DNA from: an uncultured Algibacter sp.
GTDB lineage: Bacteria; Bacteroidota; Bacteroidia; Flavobacteriales; Flavobacteriaceae
Direction: 5' to 3'
Assembly: GCF_947495925.1 (NCBI RefSeq)
Contig: NZ_CANMAU010000003.1
Location: 434,001 to 498,000, forward strand
DNA length: 64,000 bases
Shown here one piece after another: positions 11,493 to 19,774 of the stretch (within the stretch, counting starts at the first letter, position 1; each line of letters opens with the position of its first letter). The translations under genes and the position numbers were made by a program. Below the pieces are notes generated by a model. It did not search any database, was not told the origin of the DNA, and worked only from the letters and a program-made list of their open reading frames with translations.

Positions 11493-12626
11493 ATGAAACA
11501 CTATTTAATAATTGCCTTAGCCTCGATATGCTTTAATTGCACTGACTCAAAGAAAAATGGAGGAGACAATCATGATTCAAGCCTGGACGTTAAAATTAAT
11601 TCTGAAATTAGTCAAGAAACACCTAAATTGGGTATTGAGGAAGCTAAAGAATTAGCTGGTTTACCACTACATTGTATTAATATAGAATACCCTAATAAAT
11701 TATCTCAAACCTTAGGTGGTGATGATGATTTAAAATCTCCTACAGAATTACATCCTGCGTTTTATGGTTGTTTTGATTGGCATTCATCAGTACATGGACA
11801 TTGGAGTTTGGTAAGTTTGTTAAAATTGTTTCCGCATATTGAGAATGCTGAAATTATTAAACAAAATTTACTAAATAATATATCAAAAGAAAACATAGAA
11901 GCAGAAGTCGCTTATTTCGAAAAAAAATACAATAAGTCTTACGAACGGACCTATGGCTGGGCATGGCTACTTAAATTAGCAGAAGAAATCCATACTTGGG
12001 ATGACGAAACGGGGCGACAACTGGAAAGAAACTTGCAACCGCTTACCAATTTACTGGTTCAAAAGTATATAGAATTTTTACCAAAATTAAATTACCCACA
12101 ACGTGTTGGTACCCATGCAAATACGGCATTTGGACTTTCATTTGCATACGATTATGCTGAAACCTTAAATAATGAAGATTTAAAAGAAGCTATTAATGAA
12201 CGCTCATTTTATTTTTATAAAAATGACAGAGATTGTCCTTTAAATTGGGAGCCTAGTGGTAGTGATTTTTTATCACCATGTTTGGAAGAAGCTGCTTTGA
12301 TGAAACGATTATTGCCAATTCATGAGTATAAGATTTGGTTGCATGAATTTCTGCCGCAATTAAAAGATAAAAATTTCTCAATTGAAGTTGGAGTGGTATC
12401 TGATAGAACTGATGGCTATTTAGTACACTTGGATGGAGTTAATTTTTCTCGCGCTTGGAGTCTGAATAAAATAGCTGAAGGTTTACCTGAATATGCACAT
12501 CTTAGAGCTTTAGAAAATCAGCATATTAATTATTCCTTACCTAGTATTTTTGGTGATGATTATATGGGAGGTCATTGGTTAGGTAGTTTTGCTATTTATG
12601 CACTTAAGTCTAAGGGGAATGATTAA
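11493..12626 (+). CDS. DUF2891 family lipoprotein, first gene of the 5-oxoprolinase operon
   Basis: 377 residues. A type II signal peptide ends CFNC with the lipidated cysteine at 16. The remainder matches DUF2891, an all-helical family of unknown function: an HPAFYGCFDWHSSVHGHW segment, TYGWAWLLKLAEE, and GTHANTAFGLSFAYDYA, with many conserved His/Trp that could line a pocket. The fold resembles alpha/alpha-barrel proteins. The last 8 bases overlap the start of the transporter gene, so the two are translationally coupled and the operon continues into pxpABC. A role in handling or binding the substrate of that pathway at the envelope is inferred from context only. Confidence 0.85.
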   Translation: MKHYLIIALASICFNCTDSKKNGGDNHDSSLDVKINSEISQETPKLGIEEAKELAGLPLHCINIEYPNKLSQTLGGDDDLKSPTELHPAFYGCFDWHSSVHGHWSLVSLLKLFPHIENAEIIKQNLLNNISKENIEAEVAYFEKKYNKSYERTYGWAWLLKLAEEIHTWDDETGRQLERNLQPLTNLLVQKYIEFLPKLNYPQRVGTHANTAFGLSFAYDYAETLNNEDLKEAINERSFYFYKNDRDCPLNWEPSGSDFLSPCLEEAALMKRLLPIHEYKIWLHEFLPQLKDKNFSIEVGVVSDRTDGYLVHLDGVNFSRAWSLNKIAEGLPEYAHLRALENQHINYSLPSIFGDDYMGGHWLGSFAIYALKSKGND

Positions 12627-13851
12627 AAAATGGTTTAAAAATATGGGGCCCGGACCTCTTGTGGCTGCCGCCTTTATTGGGCCTGGTACTGTAACGGTGT
12701 GCACACTTGCTGGTGTTGGATTTGGGTATGCGCTATTGTGGGCTATGTTACTGTCTATTATAGCAACGATTGGACTTCAAGAAATGGCAGCTCGATTAGG
12801 GATTATATCTCAAAAAGGTTTGTCTGAAATTATTCGAGAGGAACTTCGTAACCCTGTTATGAAAGTTTTTGCGATTATCTTAATTCTGTCGGCTATTGTA
12901 ATTGGAAATGCGGCATATGAGGCCGGAAATATAAGTGGAGGAGTTTTAGGCTTAGAAACTATATTGGGAAACGAAAGCATAGATGTTTTTGGATTTTCAC
13001 TCAATTTATGGAGTGTGCTAATAGGAGGCTTTGCTTTTATATTATTGTACCTAGGAAATTATAAAGTACTTGAAAAAGTTTTGGTTTTTTTAGTGATATT
13101 AATGAGTTTGGCCTTTTTGATTACAGCGATTATGACTAAGCCTAGTATTTCTGGTATTATAAATGGCACCTTTATTCCTAGGCTTTCACAAGATAGTTTG
13201 TTAACAGTTATTGCTTTAATAGGTACCACAGTTGTACCGTATAACTTGTTTTTGCATGCTTCGTTGGTTAAAGAAAAGTGGCATAAAAGAACGGACTTGA
13301 TGTATGCTCGTAAAGACACCATTATTTCGGTAGCATTAGGTGGCTTGGTTTCCATGTGTATTATTATTTCGGCTACTTCAATTGGAAATGCTGATGTAAA
13401 TAATGTAGCTGATTTAGCAAAAGGTTTAGAACCTCTTTTTGGAAGTTTTGCTAAGTATTTTCTTGGCTTAGGTATGTGTGCTGCAGGCATTACAAGTGCT
13501 ATTACAGCTCCATTAGCAGCGGCTTATGTTGCAACGGGTTGCCTAGGGTGGGATACCAATATGAAGTCCATTAGATTTAGATTTGTTTGGAGCTTTGTTC
13601 TTGTAATTGGAGTTTTGTTTTCAACATTAGGAATAAAGTCCATTGAAATCATCAAATTTGCTCAAATAACCAATGGTATTCTATTACCTGTTATCGCTGG
13701 GTTTTTAATTTGGGTCATGAATAAATCTTCAATCTTAGGTTCGTATAAAAATAACATTAAGCAAAATGTTTTTGGTGGTACTATTTTATTATTAAGTATC
13801 TTACTCTCATTAGCGACCTTAAATAAGGTATTTGACTTGAATATACTGTAA
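12619..13851 (+). CDS. Nramp-fold transporter lacking the canonical metal-binding residues
   Basis: 410 residues from the ATG at 12619, which overlaps the upstream stop; a longer reading from 12589 would run deeper into DUF2891 and adds no conserved sequence. About 11 hydrophobic helices with the LeuT/Nramp fold: TM1 is GPGPLVAAAFIGPGTVTV, TM6 is GTTVVPYNLFLHASLV. In metal-transporting Nramp proteins TM1 reads DPGN and TM6 reads MPH, and Asp, Asn and Met bind the ion. Here the Asp is Gly21, the Asn is Thr24, the Met is Val206 and the following His is Tyr208. The protein is therefore unlikely to carry Mn or Fe. It is one base from pxpA and sits inside the 5-oxoprolinase operon, so uptake of 5-oxoproline or a related organic acid is a reasonable inference. 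Confidence 0.88.
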   Translation: MIKKWFKNMGPGPLVAAAFIGPGTVTVCTLAGVGFGYALLWAMLLSIIATIGLQEMAARLGIISQKGLSEIIREELRNPVMKVFAIILILSAIVIGNAAYEAGNISGGVLGLETILGNESIDVFGFSLNLWSVLIGGFAFILLYLGNYKVLEKVLVFLVILMSLAFLITAIMTKPSISGIINGTFIPRLSQDSLLTVIALIGTTVVPYNLFLHASLVKEKWHKRTDLMYARKDTIISVALGGLVSMCIIISATSIGNADVNNVADLAKGLEPLFGSFAKYFLGLGMCAAGITSAITAPLAAAYVATGCLGWDTNMKSIRFRFVWSFVLVIGVLFSTLGIKSIEIIKFAQITNGILLPVIAGFLIWVMNKSSILGSYKNNIKQNVFGGTILLLSILLSLATLNKVFDLNIL

Positions 13852-13852
13852 T

Positions 13853-14590
13853 ATGAAATCTTATATTGATCTTAATGCAGATGTAGGGGAGGGAATCGGT
13901 AATGAAGTTCAGCTTATGCCATTTATCTCATCTTGTAATATTGCTTGTGGAGGGCATGCTGGTGATTATAAGACCATGAAAGCCGTGGTAGAACTTGCTA
14001 AAAATCATAGTGTGAAAATAGGAGCGCATCCATCTTTTCCTGATAAAGAGAGTTTTGGTAGAAAGTCTATTGAAATGTCTTGTGTGGCTTTGTATACGTC
14101 TATTAAGAATCAGATAAAAACTTTAGTAAAGGTTTTAGAGGAAACTCATATGCAACTTCATCATGTAAAGCCACATGGCGCATTATACAATTTGGCAACA
14201 GTAGATGAAAAAATAGCAAACGTCATTGTTGAAGTTATGAAAGGCATGATGCTTCGAGCCAAATTATATGTTCCTTATAATTCCGTTATTGCTAAATTAG
14301 CTATTGAAAATAATGTCCCCATCATGTATGAAGCTTTTGCGGATAGAAATTACAATGATGATTTGACCTTAGTTTCTAGAACAGAAAACAACGCAGTTAT
14401 TTACGATCATAATGAAATGTTTAATCATGTTTACCAGATGTTGTCTTCTAATACGGTAAAAACGATATCTGGAAATATGAAACCTATTTTAACAGAAACT
14501 ATTTGTGTTCATGGCGATAACCCCAAGGCTATTGAATTGATTTCTAATTTATCAAGCAAATTAAAAGATAAAGGAATAAAAGTATCTTAA
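13853..14590 (+). CDS. pxpA: 5-oxoprolinase subunit A (LamB/YcsF family)
   Basis: 245 residues, family length. PxpA with PxpB and PxpC makes the prokaryotic ATP-dependent 5-oxoprolinase that opens 5-oxo-L-proline (pyroglutamate) to glutamate in the cytoplasm. Conserved features visible: DLNADVGEG at 6-14, NIACGGHAGD at 29-38, GAHPSFPDKESFGRK at 57-71 and VKPHGALYN at 105-113, the His/Asp-rich pocket of this TIM-barrel family. It starts one base after the transporter stop and is followed one base later by pxpB, so it is clearly co-transcribed. No residue of the family pattern appears lost. Confidence 0.95.
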   Translation: MKSYIDLNADVGEGIGNEVQLMPFISSCNIACGGHAGDYKTMKAVVELAKNHSVKIGAHPSFPDKESFGRKSIEMSCVALYTSIKNQIKTLVKVLEETHMQLHHVKPHGALYNLATVDEKIANVIVEVMKGMMLRAKLYVPYNSVIAKLAIENNVPIMYEAFADRNYNDDLTLVSRTENNAVIYDHNEMFNHVYQMLSSNTVKTISGNMKPILTETICVHGDNPKAIELISNLSSKLKDKGIKVS

Positions 14591-14591
14591 T

Positions 14592-15323
14592 TTGTCAAAA
14601 TTTAAGCCTACATACAAGCGCTTTAATGAAAAAGCTATTTTAATTGAGTGGCCTTTCGAGATTAGCGAAACTATTCTTTCAGATGTTCTGAATTTGAAGA
14701 AAAAAATTGAAAATGCATTAGGTTATCGCATCATTGAAGCGCGTTCAGCATATCAGTCGATACTGGTTTTATACACGGATTATATTTTTGATGAAATACA
14801 TGCTATTAAGGAATTAGAAGAAATTTATAATTCCATGAGTAATGCTGTTCCCAGTCAGTCTAAACTATGGAAAATACCCGTATGTTACCATGCTGATTTT
14901 AGCTTGGATATAGAAGAAATTACTCAATCTAAAAATTTATCAAAAGATGATGTCATTAGGTTGCATTCTGAAGCCATTTACACGGTTTATTTTATTGGGT
15001 TTTTGCCTGGGTTCTTATATCTAGGGGGCCTTAATGAACGTTTGTTTACTCCAAGAAAGGAAATACCACGCAGGCAAATTGAAAAGGGAGCAGTAGCCAT
15101 AGGAGGAAATCAAACGGGAGTTTATCCAAATGAAAGTCCCGGAGGTTGGAATATTATTGGAAATTCACCAATTGACTTTTTTAACCATCAAAAGGAAAAG
15201 CCTTGTTTTGCAAAGGCAGGAGATCGTATTCAATTTGTTTCTGTTTCGTTAAAAGAATATGTTACAATAAAGGCTTTAGTAAAGTCTGGGGTTTATAATT
15301 TAGAAAGCGAGCAGGTGGTATGA
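14592..15323 (+). CDS. pxpB: 5-oxoprolinase subunit B (KipI-like)
   Basis: 243 residues from a TTG start one base after the pxpA stop. Carboxyltransferase-domain subdomain 1 family: GFLPGFLYLGGL at 136-147, the PRKEIPRRQIEKGAVAIGG stretch, and GGNQTGVYPNESPGGWNIIG near 171-190. In Bacillus the homologue KipI was first known as a kinase inhibitor, but beside pxpA and pxpC the oxoprolinase role is the better call. It overlaps pxpC by four bases (ATGA), the usual sign of tight translational coupling between these two subunits, which form a complex. Confidence 0.94.
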   Translation: MSKFKPTYKRFNEKAILIEWPFEISETILSDVLNLKKKIENALGYRIIEARSAYQSILVLYTDYIFDEIHAIKELEEIYNSMSNAVPSQSKLWKIPVCYHADFSLDIEEITQSKNLSKDDVIRLHSEAIYTVYFIGFLPGFLYLGGLNERLFTPRKEIPRRQIEKGAVAIGGNQTGVYPNESPGGWNIIGNSPIDFFNHQKEKPCFAKAGDRIQFVSVSLKEYVTIKALVKSGVYNLESEQVV

Positions 15324-16165
15324 TTAAAGTTTTAAAGCCAGGATTGTTTTCAACCATTCAAGATTTAGGTAGGTTTGGATATCAAGAATTTGGTGTCCCT
15401 TATTCTGGTGTTATGGATAGGCAAGCGGCAACGGTAGCCAATGCATTACTCGGTAATCATAAAAACGATGCTGTTATAGAAATGACCATGATGGGTGTTT
15501 CATTAGAGTTTAAATGTGAAACTTTAATATGTATTTCGGGTGCAGATATGTGTCCAAAGTTGAATGGTATTCCAATCTCAAATAATAAGGTTTTACAAGT
15601 AAAACCAAAAGATGTATTAGCTTTTGGAAGATTATTAAGAGGTTTTAGAGCGTATATAGCTGTTCTAGGAGGTTTTAGGACGGAAATTTCTATGAATAGT
15701 AGAAGCTTCTACAAAGGTGTTACATTGAAGAATCAATTAATAAAAGGGGATTGTTTGAGAGTTAAAACCTTTGAAGGGATATCAACGAATAAAAACGCCT
15801 TGCTGAAAGTGAACTTGGATTATTTAACAATTAATGAAATTGAGGTATATAAAGGAGCTGAATTTGATTTGCTTTCAATGGCGCAGCAGAAAAGGTTGTT
15901 TAATTCTAATTTCAGTATTTCAAATATTAATAACAGAATGGCCTATCAATTGAATGAGGCTATGGAAAATGATTTAAGAGCTGTAATTACTTCACCTGTA
16001 TTGCCTGGAACTGTTCAACTCACACCTTCGGGGAAATTAATTGTATTAATGCGAGATTGTCAAACCACTGGTGGGTACCCTAGAATATTACAACTAAAAG
16101 AATCGGCAATAAATTGTTTAGCTCAGAAATACAGGGGGCAAACTATAGCCTTTAAAATAACCTAG
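15320..16165 (+). CDS. pxpC: 5-oxoprolinase subunit C (KipA-like, biotin-dependent carboxyltransferase family)
   Basis: 281 residues. Carboxyltransferase-domain subdomain 2 family, shown by [13 protein letters not shown] at 10-22, [13 protein letters not shown] at 25-37, [12 protein letters not shown], and the C-terminal [11 protein letters not shown]. It pairs with PxpB to form the ATP-using half of 5-oxoprolinase. The start ATG overlaps the pxpB stop. It is the last gene of the operon. Its TAG stop is read from the palindrome CTAG, which also supplies the stop of deoD on the other strand, so the two genes end head-on with four shared bases and no room for a separate terminator. Confidence 0.94.
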   Translation: MIKVLKPGLFSTIQDLGRFGYQEFGVPYSGVMDRQAATVANALLGNHKNDAVIEMTMMGVSLEFKCETLICISGADMCPKLNGIPISNNKVLQVKPKDVLAFGRLLRGFRAYIAVLGGFRTEISMNSRSFYKGVTLKNQLIKGDCLRVKTFEGISTNKNALLKVNLDYLTINEIEVYKGAEFDLLSMAQQKRLFNSNFSISNINNRMAYQLNEAMENDLRAVITSPVLPGTVQLTPSGKLIVLMRDCQTTGGYPRILQLKESAINCLAQKYRGQTIAFKIT

Positions 16166-16860
16166 GCTAACTCTAAAGCAATTTCAACCATATCTTTAAA
16201 TGTCGTTTCTCGTTCTTTAGTTGATGTTCGTTCTCCCGTAACTAAAGAGTCAGAAATAGTTAAGATTGAAAGGGCGTTTACACGGTGCTTAGCAGCTATA
16301 GTATACAGACCGGCAGACTCCATTTCAACGCAAAGCACTCCAAATTTGGACCATTTTTTGTACGATTCAAAATCATCCGCATAAAATTCATCAGATGTAA
16401 ATACGTTACCCGCTTTAATGGAGATTTGTTTTACTTTAGCAACATCCAAGGCTTTTTGAAACAATTCAAAGCTTGCTGTTGGTGCATAATCTGCACCATT
16501 AAAACGGAGTTCGTTTAACCCGGAATTTGATGAAGCGGCCATTGCAAATATTACATCTCTTAATTTTATATCTTTTTGATAGGAACCAGCACTTCCAACA
16601 CGTATGAGGTTTTTAACGCCATAATCAACTATAAGCTCGTGTGCATAAATAGAAATAGATGGTATGCCCATTCCCGTTCCCATAACAGAAACACGTTTTC
16701 CGTTATAAAAACCTGTGTATCCAAACATATTTCTTACTTTATTAAAGCAAAAAGCATCTTTTAAATAAGTTTCAGCAATCCATTTTGCGCGCAGCGGGTC
16801 ACCAGGAAGTAAAATAGTTTCTGCAATGTCTTCTTTTTCTGCTTCAATGTGCACACTCAT
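16162..16860 (-). CDS. deoD: Purine-nucleoside phosphorylase, DeoD type
   Basis: 232 residues. The enzyme phosphorolyses purine (deoxy)ribonucleosides to base plus (deoxy)ribose 1-phosphate in the cytoplasm. Landmarks of the hexameric PNP family: [13 protein letters not shown] from 18, [17 protein letters not shown] with the phosphate-binding GTGMG at 61-65, [16 protein letters not shown] at 177-186, and the base-contacting Asp204 in ISDSLVTGE. It lies 8 bases downstream of deoC on the same strand, so deoxyribose 1-phosphate made here can enter the deoxyribose-phosphate aldolase step; a phosphopentomutase is not in the window. Confidence 0.95.
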   Translation of the reverse strand: MSVHIEAEKEDIAETILLPGDPLRAKWIAETYLKDAFCFNKVRNMFGYTGFYNGKRVSVMGTGMGIPSISIYAHELIVDYGVKNLIRVGSAGSYQKDIKLRDVIFAMAASSNSGLNELRFNGADYAPTASFELFQKALDVAKVKQISIKAGNVFTSDEFYADDFESYKKWSKFGVLCVEMESAGLYTIAAKHRVNALSILTISDSLVTGERTSTKERETTFKDMVEIALELA

Positions 16861-16868
16861 AATCTAAG

Positions 16869-17534
16869 CTAATAATTAGATGTTGATTCTTTTCCTGTAA
16901 CTATGGCTATACCTGAAGATGTTCCTAGGCGATCAACCCCTAAGTTAATATATTCTAATGCGGTTTTGGCGTCTCGTATACCACCTGAAGCTTTTATTTT
17001 AACACAGCCTTTACAAACGCTTTTCATTAGTTTGATATCGTTTATGCTGGCGCCTCTTGTTCCAAACCCAGTGGATGTTTTTATAAAATCTGCACCACTC
17101 TGTACAGCAAGCTCGCTCGCTTTTATAATTTCAATTTCATCTAAATAGCAGGTTTCTAGTATAACCTTTAAGATGTTGTTTGGCATGACGCTTTTTACAG
17201 CTTCAATATCTTTCCAAACAGTATCAAAATCTTTACTTTTGAGTAAACCAATATTGATAACCATATCGATCTCATCAGCACCATTTTTTAATGCACTTCT
17301 AGCTTCCATTACTTTAGCATCAGTACTCATGGCACCTAATGGAAACCCAATAACAGAGCAGATTTTAATATCATTATCTATAAGTTGTTCTTTGGCCAAA
17401 GCCACATAACTACTATTTACACAAACAGAGAAGAATTTATATGTTTTTGCCTCTTCACATAATTGAATAATATCGCTTTTTGTTGCTGTTGCCTTTAAAA
17501 GTGTATGGTCTATAAAGTGGCTAAATGGACTCAT
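16869..17534 (-). CDS. deoC: Deoxyribose-phosphate aldolase (catalytically intact copy)
   Basis: 221 residues from the ATG at 17534 (MSPFSHFIDHTLLKATAT), which is the conserved family start; a longer frame to 17609 would cross a terminator hairpin and is rejected. The enzyme cleaves 2-deoxyribose 5-phosphate to acetaldehyde and glyceraldehyde 3-phosphate through a Schiff base. All key residues are present: Asp90 in GADEIDMVINIG, the Schiff-base Lys152 in DFIKTSTGFG, Lys181 in VKIKASGGI, and the phosphate-binding RLGTSSG near the C-terminus. It is followed by deoD in the same transcription direction and preceded by a divergent paralogue that has lost these residues. Confidence 0.95.
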   Translation of the reverse strand: MSPFSHFIDHTLLKATATKSDIIQLCEEAKTYKFFSVCVNSSYVALAKEQLIDNDIKICSVIGFPLGAMSTDAKVMEARSALKNGADEIDMVINIGLLKSKDFDTVWKDIEAVKSVMPNNILKVILETCYLDEIEIIKASELAVQSGADFIKTSTGFGTRGASINDIKLMKSVCKGCVKIKASGGIRDAKTALEYINLGVDRLGTSSGIAIVTGKESTSNY

Positions 17535-17561
17535 GTTTTTAATCTTTGATAATGAATCAAT

Positions 17562-17594
17562 AAAAAGCCGTATGATCAAATAAATCGGCTTTTT
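17562..17594 (-). terminator. Intrinsic terminator between the two deoC paralogues
   Basis: AAAAAGCCG (17562-17570) and CGGCTTTTT (17586-17594) form a 9-base stem with a 15-base loop, A-rich before and T-rich after on either strand. It lies about 80 bases downstream of the second paralogue's stop on the minus strand and upstream of the intact deoC start, separating the two into different transcripts. Confidence 0.7.
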
Positions 17595-17673
17595 CAAAGA
17601 TATTAACAATTATCTATTTATACTATTTCAAAAAGATAAAGCTTTAGTGTTTTAATAAATCTTTACAATGGAT

Positions 17674-18417
17674 TTAAAAAGCTGTTCTGTGTGTGGTTTT
17701 GTCTTCTTCTGTAGTATTTTCTTTTTGAGACTTTTCTAAGAATTGCTTGTAGATTTTGCTATTTCTTATTTGACGCGTATTATTAAATGGATTAATAATG
17801 GTAAAAGCACCTATTCTATCGGCTCCAACCTCCAGATATTTAATAGCAGTCTGAAAATCAAAAATTTCACCTGTTGCCTTTATTTTGGCTCTGTCTTTAA
17901 TGGTTTTTTTTATAATTTTCACTGCGGTAAGAGTGGCACCACTTTTAGAAAAACCAGTTGAAGTTTCTATATAATTGGCTCCTCCATCTAGGCATATTTC
18001 AGAAGCTTTAATAATTTCATTTTTGTTTAATTCTGAAATTTCAATAATAACTTTTAAAGTTTTACTTCCAATAGCTAATTTAACATCAGTAATGTCCTTT
18101 AAAATAGAAACATAATTTTTACTTTTTAAATAACCAATATTTATAACCATACCAATTTCATCAGCACCATCTAAAATAGCTTGTCTTGCCTCAAAAACTT
18201 TTGCTTTAGTCGTGGTTGCACCCAATGGAAACCCAATAACTGTAGATATTTTTATATTGGACTCAGGTAACATTTGCTTAGCTAAAGTAACATAGCAGCT
18301 GTTTACACAAACACTATGATAATTATTTTCTTGTGCTTGTTCGCAAAGCCCCATAATATCGCGTTGTGTAGCATTTGATTCTAATAAAGTGTAATCTATT
18401 TGTTTACAAATGTTCAT
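17674..18417 (-). CDS. DeoC paralogue lacking the catalytic lysine and aspartate (probable pseudoenzyme)
   Basis: 247 residues with full-length DeoC fold homology to the neighbouring intact enzyme (shared CVNS, VIGFPLGA, GADEI, MVINIG, TSTGF motifs). Three changes hit the active site: the Asp of GADEIDM is Gly89, the Schiff-base Lys of FIKTSTGF is Glu151 (NYIETSTGF), and the phosphate loop GTSSG has become GAFTI. Only the second lysine (Lys180, AKIKATGEI) survives. The C-terminus carries about 35 extra polar residues ending in TEEDKTTHRTAF. The frame is intact with no stop, so it is maintained and not a decaying copy. It cannot be a normal aldolase; a regulatory, binding or different catalytic role is open. 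Function is unknown. Confidence 0.85.
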   Translation of the reverse strand: MNICKQIDYTLLESNATQRDIMGLCEQAQENNYHSVCVNSCYVTLAKQMLPESNIKISTVIGFPLGATTTKAKVFEARQAILDGADEIGMVINIGYLKSKNYVSILKDITDVKLAIGSKTLKVIIEISELNKNEIIKASEICLDGGANYIETSTGFSKSGATLTAVKIIKKTIKDRAKIKATGEIFDFQTAIKYLEVGADRIGAFTIINPFNNTRQIRNSKIYKQFLEKSQKENTTEEDKTTHRTAF

Positions 18418-18629
18418 TGATGAATGTAGGTTTTTAAAAGTATTTTTTAATCTTTCTGATTAATTGTACCATGATTAATTTTTAAGTTTGATGCGTAGTT
18501 TGGGGACCACGTTTAAGCTAATTTATCGATTTAAATTCAAAAAAAGATATTAAAACGGCTATTTTAGATTAACTGTATATAATATTATACGATAACCAAA
18601 TATTTTAAAAAATAGTATGTTGTTTCAAT

Positions 18630-19121
18630 TTATTTTTCTAAAGTAAACAGCCTTAGCCTATTCAGGCGTTCTTCAAATGTATCAGTTTCCTGAGTGTTTA
18701 CAACAGATTGGAATAATTCCATTAAATCTTTTGCATGATGCTCTCGCTTTTGCTTTAATAGATTGAAATGAACGAATTGACACCAAATAACACTTTTTAA
18801 GTGGCTTTTGTCTTTATTAAACATCCTCATTTCTACTTTTAATTCGCTTGTGTTAAAATCTATTAATTCCGACTCTATAATCACAGTTTCCGATAAAAAG
18901 GCAGGCTTTAAATATGCAATTTGATTGCTACTGGATACCCAACTTTTTCCTTCTTGTTTTGCTTTTTTGTAAATATTTAGATTATAGTTTTCAATTAGAA
19001 CATCTTCACGATGATTCATGAAATAGTTTAAGTAAGCGCTATTATTAAGATGGTTAAATGGATCGCAATCTTGAAAACGTACTTTGGCTTTACTTTTAAG
19101 AATTTTAGGAAGTTGACTCAT
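18630..19121 (-). CDS. 4HBT hotdog-fold acyl-CoA thioesterase
   Basis: 163 residues from ATG 19121 (MSQLPKILKSKAKVRF). A longer TTG start at 19142 would fall within an operator palindrome and is less likely. The hotdog fold of the 4-hydroxybenzoyl-CoA thioesterase family is shown by RFQDCDPFNHLNNSAYLNYF, where the Asp (D of CDP) is the usual catalytic residue and the NN-x-x-Y pattern is diagnostic, followed by the strand set AYLKPAFLSETVIIES. It should hydrolyse a short- to medium-chain or aryl acyl-CoA in the cytoplasm. It lies downstream of, and on the same strand as, a TetR gene; an inverted repeat just upstream of this start matches the operator before that regulator. Confidence 0.87.
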   Translation of the reverse strand: MSQLPKILKSKAKVRFQDCDPFNHLNNSAYLNYFMNHREDVLIENYNLNIYKKAKQEGKSWVSSSNQIAYLKPAFLSETVIIESELIDFNTSELKVEMRMFNKDKSHLKSVIWCQFVHFNLLKQKREHHAKDLMELFQSVVNTQETDTFEERLNRLRLFTLEK

Positions 19122-19133
19122 GATTTTAGATTT

Positions 19134-19151
19134 ATATACCAATCGGTATAT
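19134..19151. promoter_or_regulatory. TetR operator copy 2, before the thioesterase
   Basis: ATATACC-AATC-GGTATAT is a perfect inverted repeat with 7-base arms and a 4-base spacer, 12 bases upstream of the thioesterase ATG. The core (TATACC, 4 bases ending in C, GGTATA) is the same as in the larger palindrome upstream of the TetR gene. Confidence 0.7.
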
Positions 19152-19168
19152 TGTTAAGTAAAAAAATA

Positions 19169-19765
19169 TTAGAATTTAAGTTTGTTTGTAATTATATCAT
19201 CTATATGGTCCATCGTATCTTGCATATAAAAATCGTCATCTAATGTATATGTCATAAAAATTGCACCTTGAATCATAGTGTCAAAGCGTTTGGCATATTG
19301 CATGGCATTAATCTCAGTAGTGATTTCTTCGCGTTCGATCCCCATCTCAATGATACTACATAATTTGTCCTGAATGCTTTGTATGGTTTCTTTAACCTTA
19401 TTGAGCAACTGCGAATTACTGTGATTTGAATCCACTCCAATATTAAGTACCGGACAACCGCCAAGTTGCTTGCTAAAAGGATAGTAATTTCTATAAAAAT
19501 CAGTTATTAAGTACAATTTTTGAATGGGAGATTCATTTTTTTTAAGATGAATAGATAAAGGTTTCATTAACGACTTTACCATAAATTTGAATGAGGCATA
19601 CGCTAATTCTTCCTTGTTTTTAAAATTTCCATAAATGGAACCTTTAGTTAAGCCTGTAGCATCTGTTATATCCTTTATGCTGGTAGCTGCATATCCATTT
19701 TTATTAAATATAGGCGCAGAAACCTCTATGATATATTGCGATGTTAATTCAGCTTTTGTCGTCAT
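19169..19765 (-). CDS. TetR/AcrR family transcriptional regulator
   Basis: 198 residues from the ATG at 19765 (MTTKAELTSQYIIEVSAPIF). A longer frame reaches 19828, but its extra codons lie inside a large operator palindrome, so the shorter start is chosen. The N-terminal 60 residues are the TetR helix-turn-helix: GYAATSIKDITDATGLTKGSIYGNFKNKEEL, the most conserved part being TGLTKGSIYGNF. The rest is an all-helical ligand-binding and dimerisation domain of the YcdC/C-terminal TetR type (GCPVLNIGVDSNHSN). Palindromes upstream of its own start and upstream of the thioesterase share one core, so it probably represses both itself and that gene, with release by an acyl-type or toxic small ligand. 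The ligand is not known. Confidence 0.93.
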   Translation of the reverse strand: MTTKAELTSQYIIEVSAPIFNKNGYAATSIKDITDATGLTKGSIYGNFKNKEELAYASFKFMVKSLMKPLSIHLKKNESPIQKLYLITDFYRNYYPFSKQLGGCPVLNIGVDSNHSNSQLLNKVKETIQSIQDKLCSIIEMGIEREEITTEINAMQYAKRFDTMIQGAIFMTYTLDDDFYMQDTMDHIDDIITNKLKF

Positions 19766-19774
19766 AGTAAAACA

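Noticed and set aside
13059-13490. A 143-codon open frame on the minus strand inside the Nramp-like gene
   Set aside because: It lies wholly antisense to a well-supported membrane protein gene, has no recognisable domain, and such antisense frames are common over hydrophobic coding sequence.
17535-17609. A 25-codon N-terminal extension of the intact deoC
   Set aside because: It crosses a terminator hairpin (17562-17594) and adds no conserved sequence; the ATG at 17534 matches the family start.
18418-18629. A regulatory RNA or riboswitch between the DeoC paralogue and the thioesterase gene
   Set aside because: AT-rich with a small TATAATATTATA palindrome only; no stable structure or conserved motif was recognised.
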